A DNA stretch of 64,000 bases. Origin: Alphaproteobacteria bacterium. Its GTDB lineage: Bacteria > Pseudomonadota > Alphaproteobacteria > Thalassobaculales > Thalassobaculaceae. Where the stretch lies: assembly GCA_013203465.1 (NCBI GenBank), contig JABMNR010000149.1:1-64000 (forward strand), written 5' to 3'. The stretch's first letter is position 1. Every line of letters begins with the position of its first letter. Below are positions 36,088-45,948 of this stretch, one piece after another. A program made the translations under genes and the position numbers. The notes beneath the pieces were generated by a model. The model saw only the letters and a program-made list of their open reading frames with translations. It did no database searches and was not told the DNA's origin.

Positions 36088-36572
36088 ATGTCCGTCGCCG
36101 TCACCGAACTCGATACCGCCTCCGCGACCACCCCCGTCGATACCCCGCAACCGATCTGGGTCGAGGCCGTGCCGCTCGACACGCTGGAAGCCGACGGTCG
36201 CGCTTTGGTCAAGCGCGCCGGAAAGCAGATCGCCTTGTTCGCCACGCGCGGCGGCGTCCGCGCCATCGCCAACCGGTGTCCGCACGAGGGCTATCCACTG
36301 TCCGAAGGCACCTTGGCGGAAGGGATCGTGGGTCAACCGGCCTGCACGCTGACCTGCAACTGGCACAATTGGAAATTCGACCTCGACAGCGGCGAGGTGG
36401 TGGGTGGCGGTGACGCGGTACGCATCTACCCGGTCGAGATTCGGGGCGGCATGGTCTGGGTCGACGTGGTCGACCCGCCGGCAAGGGCGCGGATCGACAA
36501 GGCGTTGGCCGGCCTGAAATCGAGCTTCCGGCGCTACGAATACGACCGCATGGCCCGCGATCTCGCCCGGAT
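36088..36572 (+). pseudogene. Rieske-domain protein, 5' part, disrupted by an IS21-family element
   Basis: The first 161 codons remain. They encode a Rieske [2Fe-2S] domain: RCPHEGYPLSEG (CxH) and CTLTCNWHNWKF (CxxH) hold the four cluster ligands. The element inserts after DLARI. In its absence the frame continues at 39175 into the C-terminal part, giving a protein of 547 aa. The truncated frame now runs to a stop at 36690 inside the IS and would yield a 200 aa product with an intact Rieske domain. Rieske proteins of this layout have an unknown redox role. Confidence 0.93.
36566..36572 (+). repeat. 7-bp target site duplication, left copy
   Basis: CCCGGAT directly abuts the left tip of the IS21-family element and is repeated exactly at 39168-39174 beyond the right tip. 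A perfect match suggests a recent insertion. Confidence 0.92.
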
Positions 36573-36700
36573 TGCGCAATCCGATGAAAACGGCCAGCGA
36601 TTCCGACGGAAAGCGGCCACCCATTCCGATCCAAAGCGGCCACTTTTTCAGCGGTCTGAATTGGCGGGCGTGATCGACGCCGTTGGGTGATCGGTTGATG

Positions 36701-37474
36701 TCATTTTCCTTGTGCCTGGTCAATGGTGGCGGGGTGGTTTTTGCCGGCCTTGATCTTTCGCATGGAGGGTCCGTTGAGTTCGAGCCTGTGGGCGTTGTGG
36801 ACGATGCGGTCGAGGATGGCGTCGGCGAAGGTGGGTTCGCCGATGACCTCGTGCCACTTGGCGAGCGGCAGTTGGCTGGTGATCAGGGTGGCGGCGTTTT
36901 GGTATCGCTCCTCGACGATTTCCATGAGGTCGCGGCGCTGCTCGGCGTTGAGGCGTTCGGGTCCCCAGTCGTCGAGGATGAGGAGGTTTGCCTTGGTGAG
37001 GGCGCGGAACAGGCGGGGATAGCGTCCGTCGGCGCGGCCGAGCTCGAGTTCGGCGAACATCCTGGGGAGGCGTTTGTAGAGCACCGAGAAGTCGTCGCGG
37101 CAGGCTTTCTGGCCGAGCGCGCAGGCGAGCCATGATTTACCGACGCCGCAGGGACCGATGATGATGAGGTTCTGCTTGCGGGTGATCCACTGGCCCCTGG
37201 CGAGTTGCTGGACGAGGGCTTTGTCGAGGCGCCTGGGGGTGCGGTAATCGATGTCCTCGATCGCGGCATCGGCGTGGCGCAGGCGGGCGTTGCGGAGCCT
37301 GTAGGTGAGGCGCCGGTCGTCGCGCTCGGCCGCCTCGCGGTCGAGCAGCAGGGCGAGCCATTGGGCATGGTCCAATTCGTCGGCTTGGGGGTTGTCGCCG
37401 AGCTCGGCGAAGGCTCTGGCCATGCCGAGCAGTTTAAGCAGCTTGAGTTGGTCGAGTGTGGGATGGGAAAGCAT
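36701..37474 (-). CDS. istB: IS21-family helper ATPase IstB
   Basis: 257 aa AAA+ ATPase that loads target DNA and activates IstA. Walker A is IIIGPCGVGKSWLA (about 107-120), Walker B LLILDDWGP, and sensor region ATLITSQLPLAKWHEVIG. The N-terminal helical IstB_N part (LSHPTLDQLKLLKLLGMARAF) precedes it. The gene lies 9 nt downstream of istA, as usual in this family, and has no inactivating lesion. Confidence 0.96.
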   Translation of the reverse strand: MLSHPTLDQLKLLKLLGMARAFAELGDNPQADELDHAQWLALLLDREAAERDDRRLTYRLRNARLRHADAAIEDIDYRTPRRLDKALVQQLARGQWITRKQNLIIIGPCGVGKSWLACALGQKACRDDFSVLYKRLPRMFAELELGRADGRYPRLFRALTKANLLILDDWGPERLNAEQRRDLMEIVEERYQNAATLITSQLPLAKWHEVIGEPTFADAILDRIVHNAHRLELNGPSMRKIKAGKNHPATIDQAQGK

Positions 37475-37483
37475 GGTGTCTCC

Positions 37484-39019
37484 TCAATGGAAGTATCTGG
37501 AGCCACGAATATTGGGGTGATCGATCGCCGGCCCGTCCGTGGCCTGTCGAGGTTTGCGGCGATCGAGATTGTTCTTGAGGATCGAGTTGAGCGAGGAATA
37601 AGAGGTGGCGCCGATCTCCAAGGCCCTCTCGCAGGCGGCCTCGAGGCGCGGTGCTCCATGGGTCTTGGCCAGGCGCAAGATGCCGATACAAGAGCGAAAG
37701 CCTTGTTCGGGATGAGGCCGGCTCTTGAGGATGACCCCGACCAGGGCCGCCGTGTTGGGACCCGTGGCGCCGGCCTGGTTGGTAATGCGTTCATGGGTCC
37801 AGCCGGCATGGCGGCGGTGCGATGAAGGCATGTGCTCGGGCGTCGTGGTGTGGCGCCGATTGCCCGACGCGCGCATGTGGAGCGCGACCCTTTTGCCCTT
37901 GTGGAAGACCTCGACGCTGCGATCGGTGATGCGCGCCCAGAGCTTTTGCTTGGCCAGCGCGTGGGGCACCGAGTAATAGTGCTTGGCGACCTCGACGTGG
38001 TAGTCGAGGCCGGCGCGGCGCTGTTTCCATTCGGCGTATTCGAAGGCCACGGCGGGCAGCGGCTTGAGGGCGGGCCGGTCGATCTGCTCGAACAGTTGGC
38101 GGCGAGAAGCGCCCAGATGGCGGGTGACCCGGCTGTTCAGATCCTCCAGCAGTTCGGCGATGGCCTGGTTCAACTCGGCCAACGAGAAGAAGCGGCGGTT
38201 GCGCAAACGGGCCAGGATCCAGCGCTCGACGACCTGGACGGCGACCTCCACCTTGGCCTTGTCGCGCGGCTTTCGCGGCCGCGCCGGCACGATGGCGGTG
38301 CCGTAGTGGGCCGCCATGTCGGCATAGGTCCGGTTGATCTCGGGATCGTAAAGGCAGGCCCTGACGACGCCGGACTTGAGGTTATCCGGTACCACCTGAG
38401 CCGGCACGCCGCCGAAATAGGCAAAGGCGCGGGTATGGGCGCCGATCCAGTCGGGCAGGCTCTGGGTCCAGGTCGCCTCGGCGTAGCTCATGCTCGACGC
38501 CCCCAGGGCGGCGACGAAGACCTGGGCCTGGCGGATCTCGCCGGTCAGGGGATCGATCACCTCGGCCGTGGTGCCGGCGTAATCGACGAATAGCTTCTCG
38601 CCGGCAACATGGGCCTGGCGCATGGTGGGATTGAGCTTGCCCTTCCAGGCCCGGTAGAGGTCGCAGAAGCGGCTGTAGCCGTAGCCCTCGGGATGGACCG
38701 CGCGGTACTCCTCCCACAAGAGCGCGAGCGTCACGCCGGATCTCTTGAGTTCCAGGTGCAGGACCGGCCAGTCAGGCGCCGGCCGGCGGTCCCGCGAGTT
38801 CGATACCGCTGGTGGGAAAAGCCGCCGTTCCAGATCCTCGTCGCTCAGGCCCATCGGCAGGGGCCAGCTCAGACCGGCCCGGCTCGCGCGCTTGATGGTA
38901 TCGCCGACCGCCGTGCGGCCGAGGTCCAGGCTGACGGCAATTCGCCGCCTGGACAGCTTGCCGGCATGAAGCCGTAAAACGTCTCGTATCTTGCGCATGG
39001 GCAATCGCTCTCTGGGCAT
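37484..39019 (-). CDS. istA: IS21-family transposase IstA
   Basis: 511 aa DDE transposase. An N-terminal helix-turn-helix ([20 protein letters not shown]) binds the terminal repeats. The catalytic triad is visible in [13 protein letters not shown] (Asp), [12 protein letters not shown] (Asp) and [14 protein letters not shown] (Glu). The C-terminal Mu-like beta-barrel and helical tail contact IstB. The usual start is at [12 protein letters not shown] (39019), about 150 nt inside the right end. Confidence 0.96.
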   Translation of the reverse strand: MPRERLPMRKIRDVLRLHAGKLSRRRIAVSLDLGRTAVGDTIKRASRAGLSWPLPMGLSDEDLERRLFPPAVSNSRDRRPAPDWPVLHLELKRSGVTLALLWEEYRAVHPEGYGYSRFCDLYRAWKGKLNPTMRQAHVAGEKLFVDYAGTTAEVIDPLTGEIRQAQVFVAALGASSMSYAEATWTQSLPDWIGAHTRAFAYFGGVPAQVVPDNLKSGVVRACLYDPEINRTYADMAAHYGTAIVPARPRKPRDKAKVEVAVQVVERWILARLRNRRFFSLAELNQAIAELLEDLNSRVTRHLGASRRQLFEQIDRPALKPLPAVAFEYAEWKQRRAGLDYHVEVAKHYYSVPHALAKQKLWARITDRSVEVFHKGKRVALHMRASGNRRHTTTPEHMPSSHRRHAGWTHERITNQAGATGPNTAALVGVILKSRPHPEQGFRSCIGILRLAKTHGAPRLEAACERALEIGATSYSSLNSILKNNLDRRKPRQATDGPAIDHPNIRGSRYFH

Positions 39020-39167
39020 CCCCGCTCCTCTCGAAAAGGCGCGAGGCTAGCCCCCAAGGGATCACCCAACGAGGTCGATCACAGGCCCAAAAAGACTGGC
39101 CGCTTTGCGTCGGATTCGCTGGCCGCTTTAAATTGGATTCAGTGGCCGCTTTGCATCGGAATGCGCA

Positions 39168-39174
39168 CCCGGAT
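39168..39174 (+). repeat. 7-bp target site duplication, right copy
   Basis: CCCGGAT follows the right tip of the element and equals the left copy at 36566-36572. Confidence 0.92.
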
Positions 39175-40333
39175 CGAGGCGGCGGGCGGGGAATTGGCCG
39201 AGGCGGTCCGCGCCGCCATCGGTTGGACCCATGATCGGTTCGAGTGGGGCATGACCCATGCCTACGCGGCGCTCCCTGACTGGCTCAGCATCGCCGACGC
39301 GGCGACCGACCCGGACGACCGGCTTGCCGCCCATGCCGAAATTCTTGGCCACATGGTCTGGGACAGCCTTCGGGAAGACCGCTATCCCTTCGCCGACGGC
39401 CGCGAACCTTGGGATGAGGACCGTTTCGTCGCCGCCATCGAGGCCGAGGACGAGGTGACGGCGGTACGGTTGTTCCGCGGTGGTTTGAGCGCCGACGGCT
39501 TCGCCGCGGTCGATCGCGGGCTATGCCGCGCGGCGCTGGCGCATTATCAGGATTTCGGCCATTCGGTGATCTATGTCGAGAAGACCCGCGAGGCGGTCGA
39601 CCGCTTGGGCGCGGCGGTGGCGGAGCCGATCGGGCTGGCCCTGGTGCGGGCACTGATCACCGCGCGGCGCGAGGATTTGATCCCTGAATTCAAAGCCTAC
39701 CGTCCGGCACGCGAGGTCTGGACGGGACGGGGCCGCGTGGTGCCCAAACCAGCGGATTTCTGTCGTGCCTCGGTATCAAAATGCCTGGACCACGCGGTGG
39801 CGGCCAGCGGTCAACCCGACCGGCTGTACGACGCCCTGCTGGAGGCGGCCGCCTGGCAGCTGCTGCACGCGGATCCGGCATACGCCACCCGCGCCCGTCA
39901 GCCGGTTAGCCAGAATGCCGGTCGGCTCGATTTCAGCCACGCCATCACGTTCGCCAACGCCGGCCGCCGGATCGCCGGAAGGCATCCCGAGTTATGGCCC
40001 GACGTGCTGTTGCAGATCGCCTGTTTCCTGGGGCGGAATGCCGGGTTCGTCGATCCGGCCTACCCGGCCGATCGCTGGCGGATCGCCGACGAACGCGCAT
40101 TCCTCGCCGAGGCGGCGGCGGCCATCGTCGACCATGGCAACCCGGAATATATCGTCTCGGCGCATTTGCTGAAGATGACCTGCGCGGTGCGCGAGGAAGT
40201 GGCGGCGAACCCGAACGCCTGCTGGGTGCCGGCCCTGACCGCCGCCCTGAACCGGTTCCTCAACGAGCCGTTCAAGCGCAAGCTGACCCGCCGAACCGCC
40301 TATCAGGCGCGCCAGACGGTCGAAGGAGAGTAG
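39175..40333 (+). pseudogene. Rieske-domain protein, 3' part, cut off by the IS21-family element
   Basis: 386 codons plus stop, open to 40333, without own ribosome binding site. The coded part has no Rieske motif. It is a helical domain with EWGMTHAYAALPDWLSIADA, RALITARREDLIPEFKAY and FSHAITFANAGRRIAGRHPE, which I do not recognise beyond its usual link to an N-terminal Rieske domain. Many His, Asp and Glu residues suggest a possible metal site, but that is speculation. Joined to 36088-36572 it restores one 548-codon frame. Confidence 0.9.
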
Positions 40334-40362
40334 GGACCGGGATCGACGGTCTTGGTGGCGCC

Positions 40363-41112
40363 TCAGTTCGCCACCGCCTGGCCGCCATCAATGTACAGGG
40401 TCTCGCCGGTGAGGAACGGAATATCCTCGGCCACCAAGGTGGCGACAAACCGCGCCACCTCCCAAGCCTCGCCCGGCGCGCCGCGCGGGATCGCCCGCTT
40501 GATGAAGGCGCGGAATTTTTCGTTCTCCATGTGCGCGCGGTTCAGGTTGGTCAGCGTGAAGCCAGGCGCGACATCGACCACGCGAATGCCCTTCCTGGCC
40601 CACTCGACCGCCAGACACCGGGTGATGGCGCCGACCGCCGCCTTCGACGCGCAATAGGCGGCGGTGTATTTCACCCCGATCTTGTCGTAGTGCGAGCCGA
40701 TGTTGACGATCAGCCCACCACCGGCCGCCGCCAAATGCGGGTACGCGGCCTGGCACGCACTGAAGGTGCCGACCGCGTTGGTTCGCAGTACCGCCGCGAA
40801 GGCGTCGAGATCGAAACTTTCCGACCGCCCCTCGTCATGGATGCCGGCATTGTTCACCAGCGCGTTGAGTGAACCGGTCCGTTCAGCGAGCGCGTCAAGC
40901 GCGGCGCGGATCGAGCCCGGGTCGTTGATATCGCAAACCATCGGGATCAGCTGATCGGCCAGGGCGTCTGGCACCGGGCTCTCTTCCGGCCCCGCTCCCT
41001 TGCGCGACAGACAGCCGACGATCAGTCCCCGCCGCGCCAGCTCGATCGCCATCTCGGCACCCAAACCGCGGGACGCGCCGGTGACCGCGACGGTTCGGGT
41101 CACGCCCGGCAT
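40363..41112 (-). CDS. Short-chain dehydrogenase/reductase
   Basis: 249 aa classical SDR. The cofactor motif is VAVTGASRGLGAEMA (TGxxxGxG), followed by NNAGIHDEG and the catalytic Ser in NIGSHYD and YxxxK in YCASK. The C-terminal LTGETLYIDGGQAVAN is standard. The lack of an acidic residue after the second strand (GCLSRKG) suggests NADPH. The substrate is unknown. It starts 4 nt after the lepA stop on the same strand and is probably cotranscribed. Confidence 0.92.
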   Translation of the reverse strand: MPGVTRTVAVTGASRGLGAEMAIELARRGLIVGCLSRKGAGPEESPVPDALADQLIPMVCDINDPGSIRAALDALAERTGSLNALVNNAGIHDEGRSESFDLDAFAAVLRTNAVGTFSACQAAYPHLAAAGGGLIVNIGSHYDKIGVKYTAAYCASKAAVGAITRCLAVEWARKGIRVVDVAPGFTLTNLNRAHMENEKFRAFIKRAIPRGAPGEAWEVARFVATLVAEDIPFLTGETLYIDGGQAVAN

Positions 41113-41116
41113 AGGG

Positions 41117-42916
41117 TCAGGCGTCCATCTTGAGAGCGGCGATGAAGGCGGATTGCGGAATTTCGACCTGGCCGAACTGCCGCATCTTCTTCTTGCCCTC
41201 CTTCTGCTTCTCCAAGAGCTTCTTCTTGCGGCTGATGTCGCCGCCATAGCATTTGGCGGTCACGTCCTTGCGCAGGGCGCTGACGGTCTCGCGGGCGATC
41301 ACCTTGCCGCCGATCGCCGCCTGGATGGCGATCTTGAACAACTGGCGGGGGATCAGGTCCTTGAGCTTGCCGCACATCACACGGCCACGGCTTTCCGCCT
41401 GACCCTTGTGGACGATCATCGACAACGCGTCGACCGGCTCCTGGTTCACCAAGATCGACAGCTTCACCAGATCGCTCTCCTGGTAATCGTCGATCTGGTA
41501 GTCGAAGCTGGCGTAACCCCGGCTGATCGATTTCAGCCGGTCGTAGAAATCGAACACCACCTCGTTCAACGGCAGACGATAGACCACCATGGCGCGGTTG
41601 CCCGCGTAGGTCAGGTCGATCTGCTCGCCCCGCCGCTCGGTGCACAGCGACAGGATCGCGCCGAGGAAGTCGTCGGGCACGAAGATCGTTGCCTTGATCC
41701 ACGGCTCCTCGATCGACCGGATTCTCACCACGTCCGGCATGTCGGCCGGGTTGTGCAGCTCGATCGTCTCGCCATTGGTCAGGTGAACCTTGTAAATCAC
41801 GCTGGGGGCGGTGGTGATCAGCTCCAGGTCGAACTCGCGCTCCAGTCGTTCCTGTATGATCTCCAGGTGCAACAAGCCGAGAAACCCGCAACGGAAGCCG
41901 AAGCCGAGGGCGGCGGAGGTTTCGGCCTCGAATTGGAAGCTCGCGTCGTTCAGCCGTAACCTTTCCAGGCTCTCGCGCAGATCTTCGAAATCCGCCGCGT
42001 CGACCGGGAACATGCCGCAGAACACCACGGGCACGCTGGGGTTGAACCCAGGCAGTGCGGTGGCCGTCGGCCGTTTCTCCTCGGTGATGGTATCGCCGAC
42101 TTGGGTATCGGCCACGGTCTTGATCGAGGCGTTGATGAAGCCGACCTCACCCGGACCCAGGCTGTCAACCGCCAGGCCCTTGGGCGTCAGCACGCCGACC
42201 CGCTCCACCAGATGGGTGGCGCCGGTCTGCATCATCTTGATTTTCTGGCCCTTCTTCAACACGCCGTCATGCACCCGCATCAGGCAGGTCACGCCGAGAT
42301 AGGTGTCGTACCAGCTGTCAACCAGCATGGCCTTCAACGGCGCCTCGCGGTCGCCGATCGGCGGCGGCAACCGCTCGATGATCGCCTCCAGCAGGACGTC
42401 GACCCCGAAGCCGGTCTTGGCGGAAATCTCAACGGCATTGCTGGCGTCGAGGCCGATCACGTCCTCGATCTGCTGCCGGACCCGGTCCGACTCCGCCGCC
42501 GGCAGGTCGACCTTGTTCAGCACCGGGATGATCTCGTGGTCCGCCTCGATCGCCTTATAGACGTTGGCGAGCGTCTGCGCCTCCACGCCTTGGCTGGCGT
42601 CGACCACCAGGATCGAGCCCTCGCACGCCGCGAGCGACCGGCTGACCTCGTAGGCGAAATCGACATGACCCGGGGTGTCGATCAGATTGAGGGTGTAGCG
42701 CGTGCCATCCTTGGCGTCGTAGAGCAGCCGAACGGTTTGCGCCTTGATGGTGATACCACGCTCGCGCTCGATATCCATCGAGTCGAGCACCTGCTCCTTC
42801 ATTTCACGCTCGGTCAGCCCGCCGCACATCTGGATCAGCCGGTCGGCGAGCGTCGACTTGCCGTGATCGATGTGGGCGATGATGGCGAAGTTTCGGATAT
42901 GGGAGAGGTCCGTCAT
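41117..42916 (-). CDS. lepA: Elongation factor 4 (LepA)
   Basis: 599 aa translational GTPase that acts on stalled or immature ribosomes. G1 is [10 protein letters not shown]2 region [13 protein letters not shown]3 DTPGHVDF, G4 LNKVDLP. The C-terminal LepA-specific domain ends with [23 protein letters not shown], typical of EF-4. The N-terminus [20 protein letters not shown] is the family start. It is divergent from the FkbM gene. Confidence 0.97.
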   Translation of the reverse strand: MTDLSHIRNFAIIAHIDHGKSTLADRLIQMCGGLTEREMKEQVLDSMDIERERGITIKAQTVRLLYDAKDGTRYTLNLIDTPGHVDFAYEVSRSLAACEGSILVVDASQGVEAQTLANVYKAIEADHEIIPVLNKVDLPAAESDRVRQQIEDVIGLDASNAVEISAKTGFGVDVLLEAIIERLPPPIGDREAPLKAMLVDSWYDTYLGVTCLMRVHDGVLKKGQKIKMMQTGATHLVERVGVLTPKGLAVDSLGPGEVGFINASIKTVADTQVGDTITEEKRPTATALPGFNPSVPVVFCGMFPVDAADFEDLRESLERLRLNDASFQFEAETSAALGFGFRCGFLGLLHLEIIQERLEREFDLELITTAPSVIYKVHLTNGETIELHNPADMPDVVRIRSIEEPWIKATIFVPDDFLGAILSLCTERRGEQIDLTYAGNRAMVVYRLPLNEVVFDFYDRLKSISRGYASFDYQIDDYQESDLVKLSILVNQEPVDALSMIVHKGQAESRGRVMCGKLKDLIPRQLFKIAIQAAIGGKVIARETVSALRKDVTAKCYGGDISRKKKLLEKQKEGKKKMRQFGQVEIPQSAFIAALKMDA

Positions 42917-43046
42917 GGCGCCGGGTTATGCCTGAAAACGCGGGCGTGGGGTAGAGGGGATAAGGAGAGCCCCTGATATGGACATGGGTGTTCTGCTCGT
43001 CTAAGCCTGCACGGCCCTTCCTAAGCGACAGTCGCAGGCGAACCAC

Positions 43047-45002
43047 ATGGACGACGCGCCGCCCATTCCGAGGAAGTCCGACCTCGTGAAGGCGCTTATC
43101 GAGGTTTTTTGGACTCCATCACATCCGAAAAAACTCTTGGACTTTGCGACGATCCTGGGGAGCATCAAGCGGTTTCGGTCGATGAACCAGGTTGCGTCCT
43201 GGGCGTTCGTGGCATTCGCGGCGTTCGGGTCCAGAAGTGGATTGAAACGTTCCGATCTCACGCGGTTCTTGAACCTTCTTTTGGCTGATCGATCCGGCGT
43301 CTCGCATGATGTCTCATTGCGGCGTTTGACGGCGTACCTACCTCTTAATACGGACATTTGGATGGTCAACGCCATACTCATGACCCGATCGGAACAGTAC
43401 AATCTGGCACAACGGTTCCTGAAGCGCGCAGCGATCATTTCTGGCCGAGACACGCGCGCTTATAATTATTTGGCCGATCATTTCTTGCGCCACGTATCCG
43501 CCCAAACGCCATCTCAGCTAATGCGGCGATGTACGATCATACGGCCGGACGACGCCGTGCTGAACCACGACCTTGCCAAGACGATGGTTCGCCTTTTCCC
43601 CATTGACCATGCGCCCTCGAAACGGATCACTAACGGCATTAAGCGTTGGATTGTCTTGGATCCAAGATTCGACAAGCACGGGTTAGACGCAATCGCATGG
43701 TTTCGAAAGCTTGGCGACTGGCGCAACATGGCAAACGCCACGGACAGGCTAAAGGTTCTTCAAGCAACCGTCGGCGGTCAACGAGTTGCGCGCCACCAGT
43801 TGGGTTTTTTCGAGAATTTCAATCGTCAACTCACGGCGCTTGCGCCGCTCGATGTGCAGCGGGACTTTCCGGCACGCGTGATGAATTCGCGTGTTTTGAT
43901 CCAGCCTCGATTGCCGCATGATGGCCCTTGGGTGATCCATGGGCCGGCGGAACAAAGCGAGCGCGCGTGGAGAATCTTGTCGTACGTGAACCCGGCGGCG
44001 CAATTCCTGTCTGCCGATGATCCGGCGGCAAAATCGGCGCTGAGATTGTCCTTGCTTCCCTCAGACGATCCGGATTGCTGGTTTTTGCCGTGTCTCTATG
44101 GCCACTGGCATGTGTACTGGACCGTTCTCCCGGCGATTCTGGGCGATGATGGAGTGCCCAGTATCGAGCGGGTGGTGTCCTATTGTATTCGAACCAGACA
44201 GTTTGTTCTGTTTTGGTACGCCAAGGGCCATGAGGTTCAATACCTTCGGGACCATCTTGATCTTGGCCGGTCGATCGCGGGTCGAATGGCCGACGAGCCA
44301 AGCAAAATCAGCTATCTGGAGACTCTTTCCATCAACCATGAGCGTTACATCCATCGTTTCTTTGAGACGATATGCCACCGCGTTCAATATTTCGACTACG
44401 CGGTGTACAGACCGGGTGATGTAATTTTGAACCTAGGGGTATCGGAGGGTTTTGAGATCCCCGCCTACCTTTCCCTGATTTCTCCTGGAGGTACGCTCCA
44501 TAACATTGACCCGGAAGGCTACGACTTACTGGGCGAGCCGGCACGGCAATGGATCGAGGGCAGCCGGTCTGAGGTTTATCTGCATCACATCGCTCTGAGC
44601 GATATCGATGGCGAGATCGAGATGGAGACAGGCGGATGTTGGGAGGATGCCCGTGTGTCGAAGCGACAGATGGGGATGATCAAGAAACTCCCGTCGCAGC
44701 GCCTGGACACGTTCGTTCGCGAAAACCAGCTTGATCGTATCGATCACATCAAGTTGGACATCGAAGGTGGTGAAGGTTTTCTGCTCGATCAGCTGATCGA
44801 GTTGATGCGAACGCACCGGCCACAGATTGAGATTTCGATTTATCACACAATCGAACAGTTCTTTGATATTCCGGACCGGATGATGCGTGAGTCAAAGGGC
44901 TATAATTTTTATTTCTATCATTATTGTGGCCATTTTGGCGAGGGAACGCTCTACGCGATCCCAAAGGAAATCTCTTCGGTGATGCCGATCCGGCCGCAAT
45001 AG
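43047..45002 (+). CDS. Large protein with C-terminal FkbM-family methyltransferase domain
   Basis: 651 aa. The N-terminal about 400 residues are helical, with TPR-like stretches (AQRFLKRAAIISGRDTRAYNYLADHF) and WYAKGHEVQYLRDHLDL later. The C-terminal FkbM part shows GDVILNLGVSEGFEIPAYLSL (motif I), LHNIDPEGYD, then QRLDTFVRENQLDRIDHIKLD and IEGGEGFLLDQL. FkbM enzymes O-methylate sugars or lipids. Local GC is clearly lower than neighbours (below half in several lines), suggesting transfer. The ATG at 43047 has no strong Shine-Dalgarno. Confidence 0.82.
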   Translation: MDDAPPIPRKSDLVKALIEVFWTPSHPKKLLDFATILGSIKRFRSMNQVASWAFVAFAAFGSRSGLKRSDLTRFLNLLLADRSGVSHDVSLRRLTAYLPLNTDIWMVNAILMTRSEQYNLAQRFLKRAAIISGRDTRAYNYLADHFLRHVSAQTPSQLMRRCTIIRPDDAVLNHDLAKTMVRLFPIDHAPSKRITNGIKRWIVLDPRFDKHGLDAIAWFRKLGDWRNMANATDRLKVLQATVGGQRVARHQLGFFENFNRQLTALAPLDVQRDFPARVMNSRVLIQPRLPHDGPWVIHGPAEQSERAWRILSYVNPAAQFLSADDPAAKSALRLSLLPSDDPDCWFLPCLYGHWHVYWTVLPAILGDDGVPSIERVVSYCIRTRQFVLFWYAKGHEVQYLRDHLDLGRSIAGRMADEPSKISYLETLSINHERYIHRFFETICHRVQYFDYAVYRPGDVILNLGVSEGFEIPAYLSLISPGGTLHNIDPEGYDLLGEPARQWIEGSRSEVYLHHIALSDIDGEIEMETGGCWEDARVSKRQMGMIKKLPSQRLDTFVRENQLDRIDHIKLDIEGGEGFLLDQLIELMRTHRPQIEISIYHTIEQFFDIPDRMMRESKGYNFYFYHYCGHFGEGTLYAIPKEISSVMPIRPQ

Positions 45003-45129
45003 GCGCACAACAGCATTAGGGTTGATGTCGATTCACCTCATCACCCAAATCCGTTCGGTGGTTGGACGCACCCCCTTAACCTCCGCCTTCAACAGGCCTA
45101 CCATCGGAGAAACCGATGGAGGATGCGTT

Positions 45130-45948
45130 ATGAACGTCCAATCGCTTGCCTCGCATGGACTGTCCGATGACGAGGTCGCCCACTACCACGAGCATGGCTA
45201 CGTCATTCCGCGCTGGCGCTTGCCGGCCGACCGGTTGGAACGGATGCGGGCCGATTTGGATACGCTGTTGGCCAGCAACGCGGCTGTGGGCTCGGATTCG
45301 ATGTTCTGCCCGCACATCACGGGTGGTGGCACCCAGGGGTTGAAAGGTTCGAACATTTGGCTGGAGCACGCCAGCATCCCGGAGATACTGGACAGTGTTG
45401 GACAGTTGGCGGGCTCGGATTTCTTGCTTTGGGGCACCACCGTGTTCGGCAAACCGGCGGGTACCGGCAAGCGTGTACCCTGGCATCAGGACGGCGAGTA
45501 TTGGCCGATCCGGCCACTGGCCACCTGTTCGGCCTGGATCGCGCTGGACGACGCCACGCCGGAGAACGGCTGCCTGCGCGTTATTCCCGGCTCGCATAAG
45601 CAACGGCGTCTGCGTGCCCACACCCGGAAGGACAGCCCGGACCTGGTGCTGAACCAAGAGCTGAACGCCGAGGAATTCAACGAGGCCGACGCCGTCGATA
45701 TCGTGCTGGAGGCCGGACAAATCTCCCTGCACGACGTCTACCTGGTGCATGGCTCGGAGCCGAACCGCTCGGACAAGCGCCGCGCCGGCTACGTCTGCCG
45801 CTACATGCCGACCACCAGCCACTTCGACCACGCCTATGGGGCCGAACTGCAAAAGCGCTCCGGCCAGGTCGACTTCGCCAACCGCGCGCTCTGGCTGATG
45901 CGCGGGCGCGACGTGTGCGGGCTTAACGATTTTCAGATCGGGCACTGA
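45130..45948 (+). CDS. Phytanoyl-CoA dioxygenase (PhyH) family protein
   Basis: 272 aa Fe(II)/2-oxoglutarate dioxygenase. The metal motif is HxD in VPWHQDGEYW with the distal His in YLVHGSEPN, and the 2-oxoglutarate Arg in RRAGYVCRYMP. DEVAHYHEHGYVIPR opens the fold. Bacterial members hydroxylate varied small molecules such as ectoine or phosphonates. The ATG at 45130 follows GGAGG. The stop codon abuts the M20 peptidase start, so the two are cotranslated and may act on one substrate. Confidence 0.92.
   Translation: MNVQSLASHGLSDDEVAHYHEHGYVIPRWRLPADRLERMRADLDTLLASNAAVGSDSMFCPHITGGGTQGLKGSNIWLEHASIPEILDSVGQLAGSDFLLWGTTVFGKPAGTGKRVPWHQDGEYWPIRPLATCSAWIALDDATPENGCLRVIPGSHKQRRLRAHTRKDSPDLVLNQELNAEEFNEADAVDIVLEAGQISLHDVYLVHGSEPNRSDKRRAGYVCRYMPTTSHFDHAYGAELQKRSGQVDFANRALWLMRGRDVCGLNDFQIGH

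Larger units (their letters stand above)
36573..39167 (-). mobile_element. Complete IS21-family insertion sequence
   Basis: 2595 bp with istA and istB on the minus strand. Both tips read TGCGCA then [A/T]TCCGATG inward. Each end carries three copies of a 20-bp unit related to ATTCCGAnnnAAAGCGGCCA (left 36578-36596, 36600-36619, 36623-36642; right, inverted, 39097-39116, 39120-39139, 39143-39162), the multiple terminal repeats bound by IstA in IS21 elements. CCCGGAT is duplicated at 36566-36572 and 39168-39174. Both genes look intact, so the element may be active. Confidence 0.95.

Noticed and set aside
37205-38593. Plus-strand frames of 206 and 253 codons inside the IS21 element
   Set aside because: Shadows of istB and istA with no recognisable protein.
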